Shown one piece after another: positions 53,248 to 62,223 of a stretch of DNA of 64,000 bases. The stretch comes from Acrocarpospora phusangensis (GTDB lineage Bacteria > Actinomycetota > Actinomycetes > Streptosporangiales > Streptosporangiaceae): contig NZ_BOOA01000001.1 in assembly GCF_016862995.1 (NCBI RefSeq), positions 124,001 to 188,000 of the forward strand, read 5' to 3'. Position 1 is the first letter of the stretch. Each line of letters opens with the position of its first letter. Below the pieces are notes generated by a model. That model was not told the DNA's origin, searched no databases, and saw nothing but the letters and a program-made list of their open reading frames with translations. Position numbers and translations under genes: made by a program.

Positions 53248-54435
53248 TTAGTTGAAGTTCACGAAGTTGCACTTGTTGCCGGTCGGGTTGACCTTGACGA
53301 AGCCCGCGTCCGTGATGACCTTGTCGACCGCGAGACCCCAGTTGCGGTCGACGTTGGGGTTGGCGATGCCGGGGTTGGTGTCGCCGGGCTTCTTGCTGTG
53401 CACGGCGTTCGGCTTGCAGATCCAGCCGTTCTCGCCGATGTAGCCCTCGATCCAGCCCGGGCCGCCGCGGCGGTACACGTTGTACAGCGTCCGGTTGTAC
53501 TGGTAGGTGCCGTTCTGAATGGTGGTCGGCGTGGCGGTGATGCCGCCGACGCTGATCAGGTCGGTGGCGGCGTCGGTGCAGTTGGCGGCGCCGGTGGTGT
53601 ACTTGCCGAACGAGAGCGGCCAGAGCGAGGCGCCCTTGTCGGCGGCGGGCAGGTTGTTGATCTCGGTGCAGTCGTTCTCGAACAGGACCAGGCCGCCGGT
53701 GGCCGCGACGCAGGCGTTCGCGTCGCCGCCGAGGAAGGAGGTGATGGTGGCGTAGGTGCCGGAGCTGGTCTGGATCCCGTGGACCTTGATCGGGGTGCCG
53801 GGGGTGCCGCCGAAGTCGCCCCAGTCCTCGGCGCAGCCGTCACCCGAGACGTCCCGGAAGATCTCCTGGAGCTGCGCGTGGGTCAGGTTGGTGACCGGGC
53901 CGGAGGCGCCGCCGAGCCACTTGGCGATGCCGATGGCGTCCTTGGCCCAGCCGACGTAGCGGAGCTGGTCGCCGGCGTTGCACTGGGACGGGATGCTGCT
54001 GACCGAGGACGAGGAACGCGCGTAGCTCACCGGGGAGACGCCGGCCAGGCTGTCGTTCTGCTGGCAGAGCTGGCGCAACCCGGCCGAGGACCCCTGCGGG
54101 AACTGGCTCACGGCCACCTCGTGGTCGTAGTTCTCGGTCTGCACGGTGGTGGGCAGGTCGGCCAGGCAGGTGTACTGCGGCACCGCCGGAGGCACCACCA
54201 GCTCACAACCGGGCGAGCCGTTGAACGCGGCGTCCATGGCCTGCATGGCGAAGAAGGTGGTGTCGGAACCCGAGCCCCGGATGATGCTGTTCATCTTGCC
54301 GTCGGCGAAGTCGGGAAGCGCCCAGGCGGGGGTGGCGAGCGCCGTCACGGTGACCGCGGCCACGGCCACGGCGCCCATGCGCCGGACCAGGCGGCGCAGC
54401 CGCCCCCGGGTGACTGACTGGATTTCGGTGGACAT
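53248..54435 (-). CDS. Secreted PstS-like substrate-binding protein
   Basis: 395 residues. Signal peptide RMGAVAVAAVTVTALATPAWA. The binding domain shows IIRGSGSDTTFFAMQAMDAA, where the PstS GSGSxx phosphate loop would be, then ISVARSSSS-type sequence (SYARSSSSVSS), YVGWAKDAIGIAKWLG, HGIQTSSGTYATITSFLGGD, a second T-S-S-G-T loop typical of phosphate-binding proteins, and several cysteines placed for disulfides. It lacks a lipobox and a C-terminal anchor, so it is probably released or wall-associated. It is monocistronic. It differs from the two other PstS-like proteins of the window and is not next to a permease. Confidence 0.8.
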   Translation of the reverse strand: MSTEIQSVTRGRLRRLVRRMGAVAVAAVTVTALATPAWALPDFADGKMNSIIRGSGSDTTFFAMQAMDAAFNGSPGCELVVPPAVPQYTCLADLPTTVQTENYDHEVAVSQFPQGSSAGLRQLCQQNDSLAGVSPVSYARSSSSVSSIPSQCNAGDQLRYVGWAKDAIGIAKWLGGASGPVTNLTHAQLQEIFRDVSGDGCAEDWGDFGGTPGTPIKVHGIQTSSGTYATITSFLGGDANACVAATGGLVLFENDCTEINNLPAADKGASLWPLSFGKYTTGAANCTDAATDLISVGGITATPTTIQNGTYQYNRTLYNVYRRGGPGWIEGYIGENGWICKPNAVHSKKPGDTNPGIANPNVDRNWGLAVDKVITDAGFVKVNPTGNKCNFVNFN

Positions 54436-54651
54436 GGAACCCTCTATCCTCTCGGCCTTACTGACACGGGCGATATTGCCAAAGATCCACCCGCCGCCAA
54501 CAAACCCGGAACGACGGAAAGGGAAACGAATACCCTGCTTTCAGGCGACATTTCAGGACTATCGATCGGGTGTTTATCTTCCCCTGCCGTTTACCGCCCT
54601 GGCATTTCACGTCGGCCCCGCATGCATCTGCGGTGCGGACACTGCCATCCC

Positions 54652-55041
54652 ATGAGAAAGCTCTTGGTCATCGGTACGGCTCTCGCCGTCGCGACCGCCT
54701 GCTCCCCCGCGCCCGCCGCGCCCGCCGCCACGACCCCCGCCCCCGTGAACACCGCCGCCGCCTTCGGCCACGAGGTACGGATAACCAGCACCGGAGCGGT
54801 GCCGAAGCTGCTCGTCTCCGGTGTCGGGGAGGCGGTCGCCTGGCGGAACGACTCGGGCGGCGAGGTGACCGTACGGCTGATCGACGGCACGCCGCCGTCG
54901 GGCGCGCTGAAACCCGGAGACGTATTCAGCCACACTTTCACGACGGCCGGGACTTTCGCCTACACCCTGGACCGGGAGTCGAAATCGGCAAAGGACCCCG
55001 CGGGTGTCGTCGAGGTCCTTCCGCACGAGCCGGCGGGCTAA
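54652..55041 (+). CDS. Small cupredoxin-like lipoprotein
   Basis: 129 residues. Type II signal peptide with lipobox AVATAC (MRKLLVIGTALAVATACSP), an Ala/Pro/Thr linker, then a small beta-barrel: VRITSTGAVPKLLVSGVGEA, VAWRNDSGGEVTVRLIDGTP and FSHTFTTAGTFAYTLDRESK. The strand order resembles plastocyanin-like proteins, but the Cys-x-His-x-Met copper ligands are not all present, so copper binding is doubtful. It is anchored on the outer face of the membrane. It ends 4 bp inside the end of the convergent methyltransferase gene. Confidence 0.7.
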   Translation: MRKLLVIGTALAVATACSPAPAAPAATTPAPVNTAAAFGHEVRITSTGAVPKLLVSGVGEAVAWRNDSGGEVTVRLIDGTPPSGALKPGDVFSHTFTTAGTFAYTLDRESKSAKDPAGVVEVLPHEPAG

Positions 55042-55715
55042 TCGCGTACGGCGATGAGTGATTTCCGCAGCCCGAAGAGGCGTTCGGAGAGATGGTCGGA
55101 GTCGGGAAAGTAATAACGCATCAGGGTGCGGGTCATCAGCTCGATTTCCAGCACTTTCGGCAGCGCCTCCGCCCGGGTCCTCGGCCGCGTCCCCCAGGAC
55201 AGCGGCCACCGGGCGGCGACCGCCGTCCGCAGCGGCAGCGGCAGGAACTGGAACAGCGGGAACAGCCAGTGCGGCTCCAGCGGGAAGTACTGGTACGGCG
55301 CCTGCACCCAGTGCCGCTCCGACAGCTGGTGCACGCTGGCGGCGAACCGGCGGCGCATCTCGTGGCCGCCCACGTGCTCGATCACCGAGTTGGAGAAGGC
55401 CAGGTCGAACCTGCGGTGGGCCAGGTTGCGCGGCAGGTCGCAGGCGTCGCCGAGCTGGACGGTGATCCAGTCGGGCGCGTCGTCCACCGGCGGTTCGAGG
55501 TTGAGCAGGTGCACGTGGGCCGGTCGGGCGGGGGCACGGGTCCAGGTGCGTACCGAACCGCCGAGGTCGATCACCTCCATGTCGGCCAGGCCGGGGAAAC
55601 GTTCGAGCAGCAGGTGGAAGCGGCGGGTCCGCAGCTTCGTGTTGACCGAGTCCGGGCGGCCGATGAACCGCTGCCTGATCCGGCGTCCCAGGTCCTGGTC
55701 CTGGCCGGCGGTCAT
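55038..55715 (-). CDS. SAM-dependent methyltransferase of the polysaccharide operon
   Basis: 225 residues. Motif I is MEVIDLGGSVRTWTRAPARP, a shortened glycine loop; LNLEPPVDDAPDWITVQLGD carries the acidic SAM contact; FDLAFSNSVIEHVGGHEMRR is the Methyltransf_11 active-site region; and WVQAPYQYFPLEPHWLFPLF is typical of lipid- or sugar-linked substrates. The ATG overlaps the stop of the GT4 gene by 4 bases. Last gene of the minus-strand operon that begins at 61947. It probably methylates a sugar of the surface glycan. Confidence 0.8.
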   Translation of the reverse strand: MTAGQDQDLGRRIRQRFIGRPDSVNTKLRTRRFHLLLERFPGLADMEVIDLGGSVRTWTRAPARPAHVHLLNLEPPVDDAPDWITVQLGDACDLPRNLAHRRFDLAFSNSVIEHVGGHEMRRRFAASVHQLSERHWVQAPYQYFPLEPHWLFPLFQFLPLPLRTAVAARWPLSWGTRPRTRAEALPKVLEIELMTRTLMRYYFPDSDHLSERLFGLRKSLIAVRD

Positions 55716-56953
55716 GACGCCTTCCTGGTCAGCCGGGCCGCCTCGGCGTAGAACTCGCGCAGCCGGTTGGTGTGGCCCTCCGGCACGAACCTGCGGATGG
55801 CCAGGGAGCGCGCGGACTGGCCCATCGCCAGCGCGCCCACCGGGTCGCGGAGCAGGGCCAGCGCGGCGGAGGCCAGCTCCATCGGCGCGTCGGCGGCGAT
55901 CAGGCGGCCGGTGGCGCCGTCGGTGACCAGTTCGGGGATGCCGCCCATGGCGGTGCCGATCACCGGGACCCCGCACGAGAACGCCTCCAGGATCGTCATG
56001 GGCTGGTTCTCGTACCAGCGCGACGGCAGCACCAGCGCGGTCGCCGAGCGCATCAGGTCCAGCACCTCCTCGCGCGGCAGCCGCCCGAGGAAGGTGACCC
56101 GGTCGGGCGCGACCTGCCTGGCCAGGGCTTCCAGGGACTCCCGTTCCGGTCCGTCGCCGGCGACGACCAGGCGGCCCTGCGCGCCGAGCAGGCCGACCGC
56201 GCGGATGGCGGTGTCCACGCCCTTGCCCTGGTGCAGGCGCCCGGCGTACACGAGCGGGCCGCCCGGCACCGTCTTGGCCGCGGTGGAGGCCGGGTCGCCG
56301 AAGTTGTCCAGCACCTGGAGCCGGTCGGCGTAGATCCCGGCCCTGGTCAGCTGCCCGGCCAGGAACTTGCTGGGGCTGATGAAGACGCCGACCGAGTCGT
56401 ACGCGCCGAAGCGGCGGTGCAGCCAGGTCTCGGTGGCGACGGCGATGCTGGCGGCCAGCGAGTTGTCCTTGCACCGCCGGCGGATGGGCTCGCCCATGCC
56501 GCCGTCCACGCAGGCGGTGCAGATCTGGCCGTGGTCGAGGAAGGAGTAGGACGGGCAGGCCAGCTTGTAGTCGTGCAGAGTCATCACCATCGGCACCCCC
56601 GCGTCGCGCAGCGCGGCCACCACCGAGGGGCTGAGCTGGTGGTAGATGTTGTGCAGGTGGGCGACGTCCGGCCGGAACTCCTGGATCAGCCGCGCGATGC
56701 CCCGCCGCGCGCTGGTCGACCACATCATGCGCCCGACCCCGCGCACCTTGGAGATCGGCCCCCGCGGCATCGGATTCATGTCGATGAATTTCGGGAAATG
56801 CTGGTCGTAGCCGGTCGGCAGGTTCTCGGGATGGGCCATGCCGAAGAACGCGACCTCGTCCCCCCGCCTGGCCTGCAGCCCGGCCAGATCCAGCATGTAC
56901 GACTCCGCCCCGCCACGGCGGTAGACGAATTTGTTGACGTGCAGGATCCTCAT
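55712..56953 (-). CDS. GT4-family glycosyltransferase
   Basis: 413 residues, GT-B fold. MRILHVNKFVYRRGGAESYM is the N-terminal nucleotide-fold loop, FRPDVAHLHNIYHQLSPSVV follows, GGPLVYAGRLHQGKGVDTAI is the conserved start of the second domain, and SRWYENQPMTILEAFSCGVP holds the E-x7-E catalytic motif. TACVDGGMGEPIRRRC has cysteines that may bind zinc in this subfamily. Retaining enzyme using an NDP-sugar; sugar unknown. Overlaps by 4 bases with both neighbours, in an operon with O-antigen-ligase-like and methyltransferase genes. Confidence 0.87.
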   Translation of the reverse strand: MRILHVNKFVYRRGGAESYMLDLAGLQARRGDEVAFFGMAHPENLPTGYDQHFPKFIDMNPMPRGPISKVRGVGRMMWSTSARRGIARLIQEFRPDVAHLHNIYHQLSPSVVAALRDAGVPMVMTLHDYKLACPSYSFLDHGQICTACVDGGMGEPIRRRCKDNSLAASIAVATETWLHRRFGAYDSVGVFISPSKFLAGQLTRAGIYADRLQVLDNFGDPASTAAKTVPGGPLVYAGRLHQGKGVDTAIRAVGLLGAQGRLVVAGDGPERESLEALARQVAPDRVTFLGRLPREEVLDLMRSATALVLPSRWYENQPMTILEAFSCGVPVIGTAMGGIPELVTDGATGRLIAADAPMELASAALALLRDPVGALAMGQSARSLAIRRFVPEGHTNRLREFYAEAARLTRKAS

Positions 56954-58332
56954 CGGGCCGCCCTCACTCCGAGTCGAGCCGCGATGCCGGCGAACACCGC
57001 GAAGTACCACATGACCACGACCGACGTCATCGCGTTGTCCGAGATCGCGGAGACCAGCAGCGCCATCACGCACCCGGCGAAGGCCACCGCGCACCCGCGT
57101 TCCAGCCCGCCGGCCGGCCCGGTGGCCCGCAGCGCGCGAACCGCGGTGATCACCAGCGCGGCCAGCAGCCCCAGATAGGTCACCAGGCCGAGCAGTCCGC
57201 TCTCCACCAGGGCCCGCAGGTAGTCGTTGTGGACCTCCTTGTAGATGAGCAGCCGCGTCGTGCCCAGCCCGGTGCCGGTGACCGGATTGAGCCCGAGCAG
57301 ATCCAGCGCCTGACTCCAGTGATCGAATCGCCAGACCAGGGAGTTGGCCTCCAGTCCGCCCTCGGTCCGCGTCTCCGCGAGATCGGCGAACCGGTCCGCC
57401 ACGGCGGGCACCGCGACCACGATCGCCACCACCAGCGCGCCGAGCCCGACGAGCAGCCGCCGGTTCTGCAGCAGCCCGACCACCACCAGGCCGGCCAGCG
57501 CGGCGATCATCGCTCCGCGCGCGCCGCTGCCCAGCAGGGCGACCCCGGCCAGCGCGAGCACCGAACCGATCGCGATCTTCGCGTTCCGCCCCGCATGCGG
57601 GAAGATCGCCACACCCGCGATGATCAGTACGTGGCAGAACATGCCGAGCGCGTTCGGATGCCAGAAGGTGCCGTGCGGCCGGAGCGAGCCGTTCAGCTCG
57701 ACCAGCCCGTCACCGGTGAGCAGCTGCTGGACGGTGACCAGCGACGGCAGCACGGCGGCGGCGAAGACCGCGATCAGCAGCTGCGGGATCCGGGCGGGGT
57801 CCTGGTCGGCCAGCCGCTCCACCACGAAGATCATGACGAGCACGGCGCCGATCCGGACCACCTCCCCGGCGCTCGTGCCGAGGGAGAGCGACCCCAGCGC
57901 GCTCAGCACGCAGGCCACCAGGAACAGGCCGGCCGCGACCGGCAGGAGCCGGGGCGCCGGTTCGGCCCGGCGGCCCTGCGCGACCAGCCAGGCCAGCCCG
58001 GCGACGATGAAGAGCGCGCCGAGCATGGACGAGGGATCGAGCCAGCTGGCCGCCGTCTCGCCGCCACCCGACGGGCTGATGGACCCGGCCAGCTTGGTGG
58101 CGTCCAGGCTGGCCCGCACCCCGAGCACGATCAGGACGAAGACGAAGAACCGGGTCAGCGCGATGAGGCCGAGCGCCAGGCTGAGCGCGACGGCCACCGG
58201 GATGACCACCGTCCCCCTCGGCTCCCCCACGGCGAACGCGATCCCGCTGTAGGCGGCCAGCGCCGCCGCCGCGGCGAAGGCGGCGATCCAGCCGGCGGCC
58301 GCGCGCGCGGACCCGGCCCGGACGAGACTCAT
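56950..58332 (-). CDS. O-antigen ligase/polymerase-like membrane protein
   Basis: 460 residues with about 12 membrane segments. The large outer loop lies between FADLAETRTEGGLEANSLVW and the conserved NPVTGTGLGTTRLLIYKEVH followed by NDYLRALVESGLLGLVTYLG, which are the Wzy_C (O-antigen ligase) signature with the key Arg and His. GVALLGSGARGAMIAALAGL is also typical. It joins lipid-linked oligosaccharides to each other or to an acceptor on the outer face of the membrane. The ATG overlaps the stop of the glycosidase-like lipoprotein gene by 4 bases. Confidence 0.85.
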   Translation of the reverse strand: MSLVRAGSARAAAGWIAAFAAAAALAAYSGIAFAVGEPRGTVVIPVAVALSLALGLIALTRFFVFVLIVLGVRASLDATKLAGSISPSGGGETAASWLDPSSMLGALFIVAGLAWLVAQGRRAEPAPRLLPVAAGLFLVACVLSALGSLSLGTSAGEVVRIGAVLVMIFVVERLADQDPARIPQLLIAVFAAAVLPSLVTVQQLLTGDGLVELNGSLRPHGTFWHPNALGMFCHVLIIAGVAIFPHAGRNAKIAIGSVLALAGVALLGSGARGAMIAALAGLVVVGLLQNRRLLVGLGALVVAIVVAVPAVADRFADLAETRTEGGLEANSLVWRFDHWSQALDLLGLNPVTGTGLGTTRLLIYKEVHNDYLRALVESGLLGLVTYLGLLAALVITAVRALRATGPAGGLERGCAVAFAGCVMALLVSAISDNAMTSVVVMWYFAVFAGIAARLGVRAAR

Positions 58333-59750
58333 GGGGACTCCAGCCACCGCTTGGCGCGGTCGAACGGGGTGGGCAGGGTGACGAGCAACGGGTCGGAACC
58401 GACGTGGAGCGGTCCCGGACCCCAGGTTCTGGGCTTTCCCGACGGCAGCGCGACGACCTCGGCCGCGCCCACCGGTTCGCCGAACGCGAGCGGCACCACC
58501 GAGCCGTCCGCGCTCCACACGACGAAGGCGGTGCGGTCCCCCAGATCGACGACGCCCCCGGCCACCCCCCGCAGGTCCAGCGGACCCCACCTGCCCGTCG
58601 CGGTGCGCAGCCTGAGCTGGTCGAACACCGTCTTGGCCGGGCGGGGTCTGTCGTCGGCGCCGTACAGGCCGCGCCAGGTCTCGCGCGGGGCGATCGTGCC
58701 GGGACGGTAGTACAGCGGCAGGTACACGACTCGGCGCACACCGGCCGCGAGCAGGGTGACGACCAGTTTGGCGGTCTCCGTGCCGTGCGTGTCCTCGTCG
58801 TAGTCCGGGCCGGGCCAGAACGTGCCGACCTCCCACGCCTCCACCCGGGTGGCGGCGGGCAGGTCGCGCCTGATGTAGTCGAGGATCTCCGGCAGCAGCG
58901 CCCACGGGTCGTAGTAGTGCAGCTGGTAGACGTCGAAGACGCCGTCCGTGCCCAACTCGCGCACGGTCTGGTGGGCGGCGATGGCCCGCCGGCCCGCCGG
59001 GGTGCCGAAGGCGGCCCGCAGGCCGTCCAGGTCGGCGGCCGGGGGGAACCGCCCGGTGCCCCGCCGGGCGTAGTAGGCGGCGTAGACGCGCAGGGCCTCG
59101 GCCGGGCGCGCGCCGACATCGTCGGCCCGCGCCACCGCGATGCCGTAGCTGGAGCTGGACAGCCCGGGGTCGGTGACGATCGCGGTGAGGTCCCCGCGCC
59201 GGACGGCCGCCGCGCCCGCGCGGCCGACCTCGCCGTAGGCGGCCGGGTCGGCCGCCCAGAAGTTCTCCGCGTCGATCTCGTTCTCGATCGCGTACTGGTG
59301 TACGCCCTTGGCGGCGTACCGGCGGACGAGATCCTCGACGAACGCCTCGTAGCGGGAGAGGTCGGCGGGCGGGCGGGAGGCGGCGGCGCGGGGGGCGGGA
59401 TCGGCGGGGTCGCCGGTGGCCCAGCACGTGCCGATCCTGATCCTGATCATCACGTGGTAGCGGACCGCGAGCAGGTCGCTGACCACACGGTCGTCCAGCG
59501 CCCAGTTCCTGGTGCCCCGGTCCGGTTCGACCGCGCACCAGACGATGTCGTGGAAGGTGGCGCCGCCCGCGTACGCGCCGATGTCGGCGTCGTACCTGGG
59601 CGGATGCTGGTAGCCGTCCCACTTGAGGCCGAACGGACTGCCGACCTTGGCGGTGGCGGGAACCGGGCCGGGTGGTGCCGCGGAGGTCGAGCATCCGGTG
59701 ACCGCGCTCAACAGCAGCACGAGCGCGGCGGCGCGCCGCCCGCGGATCAC
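58329..59750 (-). CDS. Glycoside-hydrolase-like lipoprotein (TIM barrel)
   Basis: 473 residues. Lipobox LLLSAVTGCSTS at the N-terminus places it on the outer face of the membrane. The body looks like a clan-A TIM barrel: FHDIVWCAVEPDRGTRNWAL, HQYAIENEIDAENFWAADPA with the Asn-Glu acid/base pair, VFDVYQLHYYDPWALLPEIL, and RVEAWEVGTFWPGPDYDEDT with a second Glu as possible nucleophile. The C-terminal 90 residues form a small beta domain. Resembles GH39/GH5-like proteins, but no exact family is assigned. The GTG at 59750 shares GTGA with the sulfotransferase stop. It may trim or remodel the surface glycan. Confidence 0.7.
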   Translation of the reverse strand: MIRGRRAAALVLLLSAVTGCSTSAAPPGPVPATAKVGSPFGLKWDGYQHPPRYDADIGAYAGGATFHDIVWCAVEPDRGTRNWALDDRVVSDLLAVRYHVMIRIRIGTCWATGDPADPAPRAAASRPPADLSRYEAFVEDLVRRYAAKGVHQYAIENEIDAENFWAADPAAYGEVGRAGAAAVRRGDLTAIVTDPGLSSSSYGIAVARADDVGARPAEALRVYAAYYARRGTGRFPPAADLDGLRAAFGTPAGRRAIAAHQTVRELGTDGVFDVYQLHYYDPWALLPEILDYIRRDLPAATRVEAWEVGTFWPGPDYDEDTHGTETAKLVVTLLAAGVRRVVYLPLYYRPGTIAPRETWRGLYGADDRPRPAKTVFDQLRLRTATGRWGPLDLRGVAGGVVDLGDRTAFVVWSADGSVVPLAFGEPVGAAEVVALPSGKPRTWGPGPLHVGSDPLLVTLPTPFDRAKRWLESP

Positions 59751-60673
59751 CGGGCGCTCCGGTAGCCGTAGCGGTTCCGGAGGGGGTAGGTGGCGCATTC
59801 GACCAGCAGGCGTTTGGCCGGCGGCAGCGCGCGGGACCATTCGGCGTCCAGGCGCAGCTCGATCTCGCCGGAGTCGTGGCGGCCGACGTTGCCGGCGACG
59901 GTGTGCGTGGGGCTCATCCGGACCGTCGAGCCGGCGATCGGCGGGAGCTCGGCGTCGGTGATCCCGGCCAGCCCGGCGGCGGCGCGCAGCCACCTGACCG
60001 GCTCCCGGATGAGGTCCTCGTACCGGATCAGCAGGTAGCGGCCGGGGTCGGCCGCCCAGCTGCCGGCGGCCGCGAGGTTGCCCAGGTTCCACATGGCCGC
60101 CGTGGTCAGGACCGGGCGGGTGCGCATGGTGTCGGCGCCGGTGCCCTTCTTGCGGCGGAGCCAGGACCACGCCACGGCTCTCGGGTCGCGGACCAGGTGG
60201 ATCACGCGGAGCTCGACGCCCGGGAGATCGTCCAGGAGCCGCCCGTACGCCACGGGCTTGGTGGAGTCGACCACGACGCGGCGGCCGGAGACGGACGCGG
60301 CGGCACGGATCAGCCGGGCGAGGATCTCCCGGTATTCGGGTGATTCCTCCCGGAGGCGGCCGCGTAACCAGAGCGAGGCCACGTCCCGGCCCCGGGAGGT
60401 GGCGCGATGGAAGCGCGCCAGGCGTTCCACCTCCGCCTCCCCGGGGCCGTCCGGGCCGAAGGTCTCCTGGAGCACGGTCCGCCAGACCGGGCAGGCGCGG
60501 ACCCGGCTGCCGCAGCCGCACCTGCCGTCCTGGCGCAGTCCGCGGTCCCACAGATAGCCGAGTTCGCCGACGTCGAAGCAGTCGCCGAGCTGGCCGAGCA
60601 GGCTCCCGAACAGGGTGCTGCCGCTGCGGCCGGCCCCGGCGATGTGCAGGACGACGACCGGCTCGGAGGTCAC
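59747..60673 (-). CDS. Sulfotransferase family protein
   Basis: 308 residues. PAPS loop VVLHIAGAGRSGSTLFGSLL, 3'-phosphate site RVIHLVRDPRAVAWSWLRRK, and LIRYEDLIREPVRWLRAAAG. A Cys-rich insert (GRCGCGSRVRACPVW) near residue 50 may bind a metal. C-terminal HTVAGNVGRHDSGEIELRLD is typical of glycan sulfotransferases. The GTG at 60673 is chosen because it gives the 4-base GTGA overlap used throughout this operon; an ATG at 60691 is possible. Lies between an Ig-repeat protein and a glycosidase-like lipoprotein, which suggests a sulfated extracellular polymer. Confidence 0.82.
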   Translation of the reverse strand: MTSEPVVVLHIAGAGRSGSTLFGSLLGQLGDCFDVGELGYLWDRGLRQDGRCGCGSRVRACPVWRTVLQETFGPDGPGEAEVERLARFHRATSRGRDVASLWLRGRLREESPEYREILARLIRAAASVSGRRVVVDSTKPVAYGRLLDDLPGVELRVIHLVRDPRAVAWSWLRRKKGTGADTMRTRPVLTTAAMWNLGNLAAAGSWAADPGRYLLIRYEDLIREPVRWLRAAAGLAGITDAELPPIAGSTVRMSPTHTVAGNVGRHDSGEIELRLDAEWSRALPPAKRLLVECATYPLRNRYGYRSAR

Positions 60674-61947
60674 TCGCACGCCCACTGCCATCTCGATCGG
60701 TGGAAGACCCACCCGCACTGCGGCTTGTGGATCACGGTCGCCGTGGGCTTCGGGGTGGGCTTGGGCGTGGGTTTCGGCGTGGGCTTCGGGCTCGGCCTGG
60801 GACTCGGCGTCGGCGAAGGTGTCGGTGAGGGGCTCGGTGAGGGGCTCGGCGGCGCCACGGCGGTGACCACCCGGTACGGCTTGTCCTGGTCGACCAGACC
60901 GACCCTGTCGATCGCGGCCACCTGGACCACGAAGGCCCCCAGGGCGGGCGGGCGGAAGGCGTACGACCAGGACGTGGTGGGGGAACCGGAGCGGTCCACC
61001 GGGATCCGCACCCGGGCGAACGCGCCCCACGATCCGTCCGGCCGCAGCCACGAGCGGGTGGCCTGGTCCTGGACGGCCAGCCAGAGGCCGGTCACCCCGT
61101 AGTCGTCGGTGGCGCTGCCGCTGAGGGTGACCGGGGTGCCGAGCGGCGTGCTCGCGTCGATCGAGGCGGGGGCGGCGATCACGGTGTCCGGCGCGACGTT
61201 GTCGACGTTGATCCGCCGGAACGGCAGGGACGCGTCGGGGTTGCCCGCCTTGTCCAGTACCACGGCCTGGAGGGAGAACTGCCCGGCGCGGGGCGGCGTC
61301 CAGGTGAACTGCCAGGTGGCGGTCTTGTCCCCCGTGGAGGTGAGCGAGGTCGGGTAGCGGTGGTAGTCGCCGAAGGTGCCGTCCGGCCGGTACCACTGGC
61401 CGGTGGTGCGGTCGCTCACCGCGAAACCGACGTCGCCGATCTTGCGATCGTCCGAGGCCCAGCCGGTGAAGGTGAGCGGGCGGACGCCGAAGACCTCGTC
61501 GTTGATGGACGGCTGGGTGAAGTCGGCGTCGGGGGCGACGTTGTCGACGGTGAACGCGCGCCAGGTGGAGGTGACCGCGCCGTCCGCGTCCTTGGCGAAG
61601 ACGGTCACCCCGTAGTCGCCCGGAACCGCCGCGGTCCAGTCGTACGCCCAGGTGGCGGAGGCGCCCGGCACGATCGTCACCGGGACCCGGGCGAACGCGC
61701 CCCAGGTGCCGTCCGGGTGCCACCAGAGCAGCGTGACCCGGTCCTGGATGCCGAGCCAGAGTTCGGTGACGCCGGCGTCGTCCGTCGCCGTGCCCCGCAG
61801 CGCGATCGGGCCGGGTTTGACGGAGGCTCCCGTGACCGGCTCGCTCATCACCACGGCCGGGGCCGCCGCGACGGCGGGCAGCGGCGTGATCACCGACGCC
61901 AGCAGGAGACCGGTGGCGACGAGAGGGGTTGTCGTGGACGGTTTCAT
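60670..61947 (-). CDS. Secreted Ig-like repeat protein with Pro-Lys/Thr tail
   Basis: 425 residues. Signal peptide PLVATGLLLASVITPLPAVA, three Ig-like repeats of about 105 residues each with TWGAF/TFGDY-type motifs (LWWHPDGTWGAFARV, QWYRPDGTFGDYHRY, SWLRPDGSWGAFARV), then a PSPSPTPSPTPSPRPSPKPT stretch and a short Cys-bearing end (CGWVFHRSRWQWACE). The repeats are homologous to those of the 785-residue protein at 38-40.4 kb. The basic Pro/Lys tail may contact acidic wall polymers. First gene of the minus-strand operon to 55038. Confidence 0.82.
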   Translation of the reverse strand: MKPSTTTPLVATGLLLASVITPLPAVAAAPAVVMSEPVTGASVKPGPIALRGTATDDAGVTELWLGIQDRVTLLWWHPDGTWGAFARVPVTIVPGASATWAYDWTAAVPGDYGVTVFAKDADGAVTSTWRAFTVDNVAPDADFTQPSINDEVFGVRPLTFTGWASDDRKIGDVGFAVSDRTTGQWYRPDGTFGDYHRYPTSLTSTGDKTATWQFTWTPPRAGQFSLQAVVLDKAGNPDASLPFRRINVDNVAPDTVIAAPASIDASTPLGTPVTLSGSATDDYGVTGLWLAVQDQATRSWLRPDGSWGAFARVRIPVDRSGSPTTSWSYAFRPPALGAFVVQVAAIDRVGLVDQDKPYRVVTAVAPPSPSPSPSPTPSPTPSPRPSPKPTPKPTPKPTPKPTATVIHKPQCGWVFHRSRWQWACE

Positions 61948-62223
61948 CAGACCCCCGCCAGGTCATGAGATATGGCTATATCCGATTGGCTGGATATTTA
62001 TACCTGTTTATTGGCTTACGAATCAGTGCGCTTAGCACCAACGCGAGTGCTCCTGATAATGAATTCCAGGTAAACGAACGGGTTGCCCTCCGGCGAGCGG
62101 GACGAAGAGGCCAACCGGACGTTAAGAGTGCGGGAATACCACCGCCACCCCTTTTCGCCCAGACGGCGATTCCTTAGCGTCCAGCCCGGAAGCGCGTTAT
62201 TTGCGTTGTTATAGGGGCCGTCC

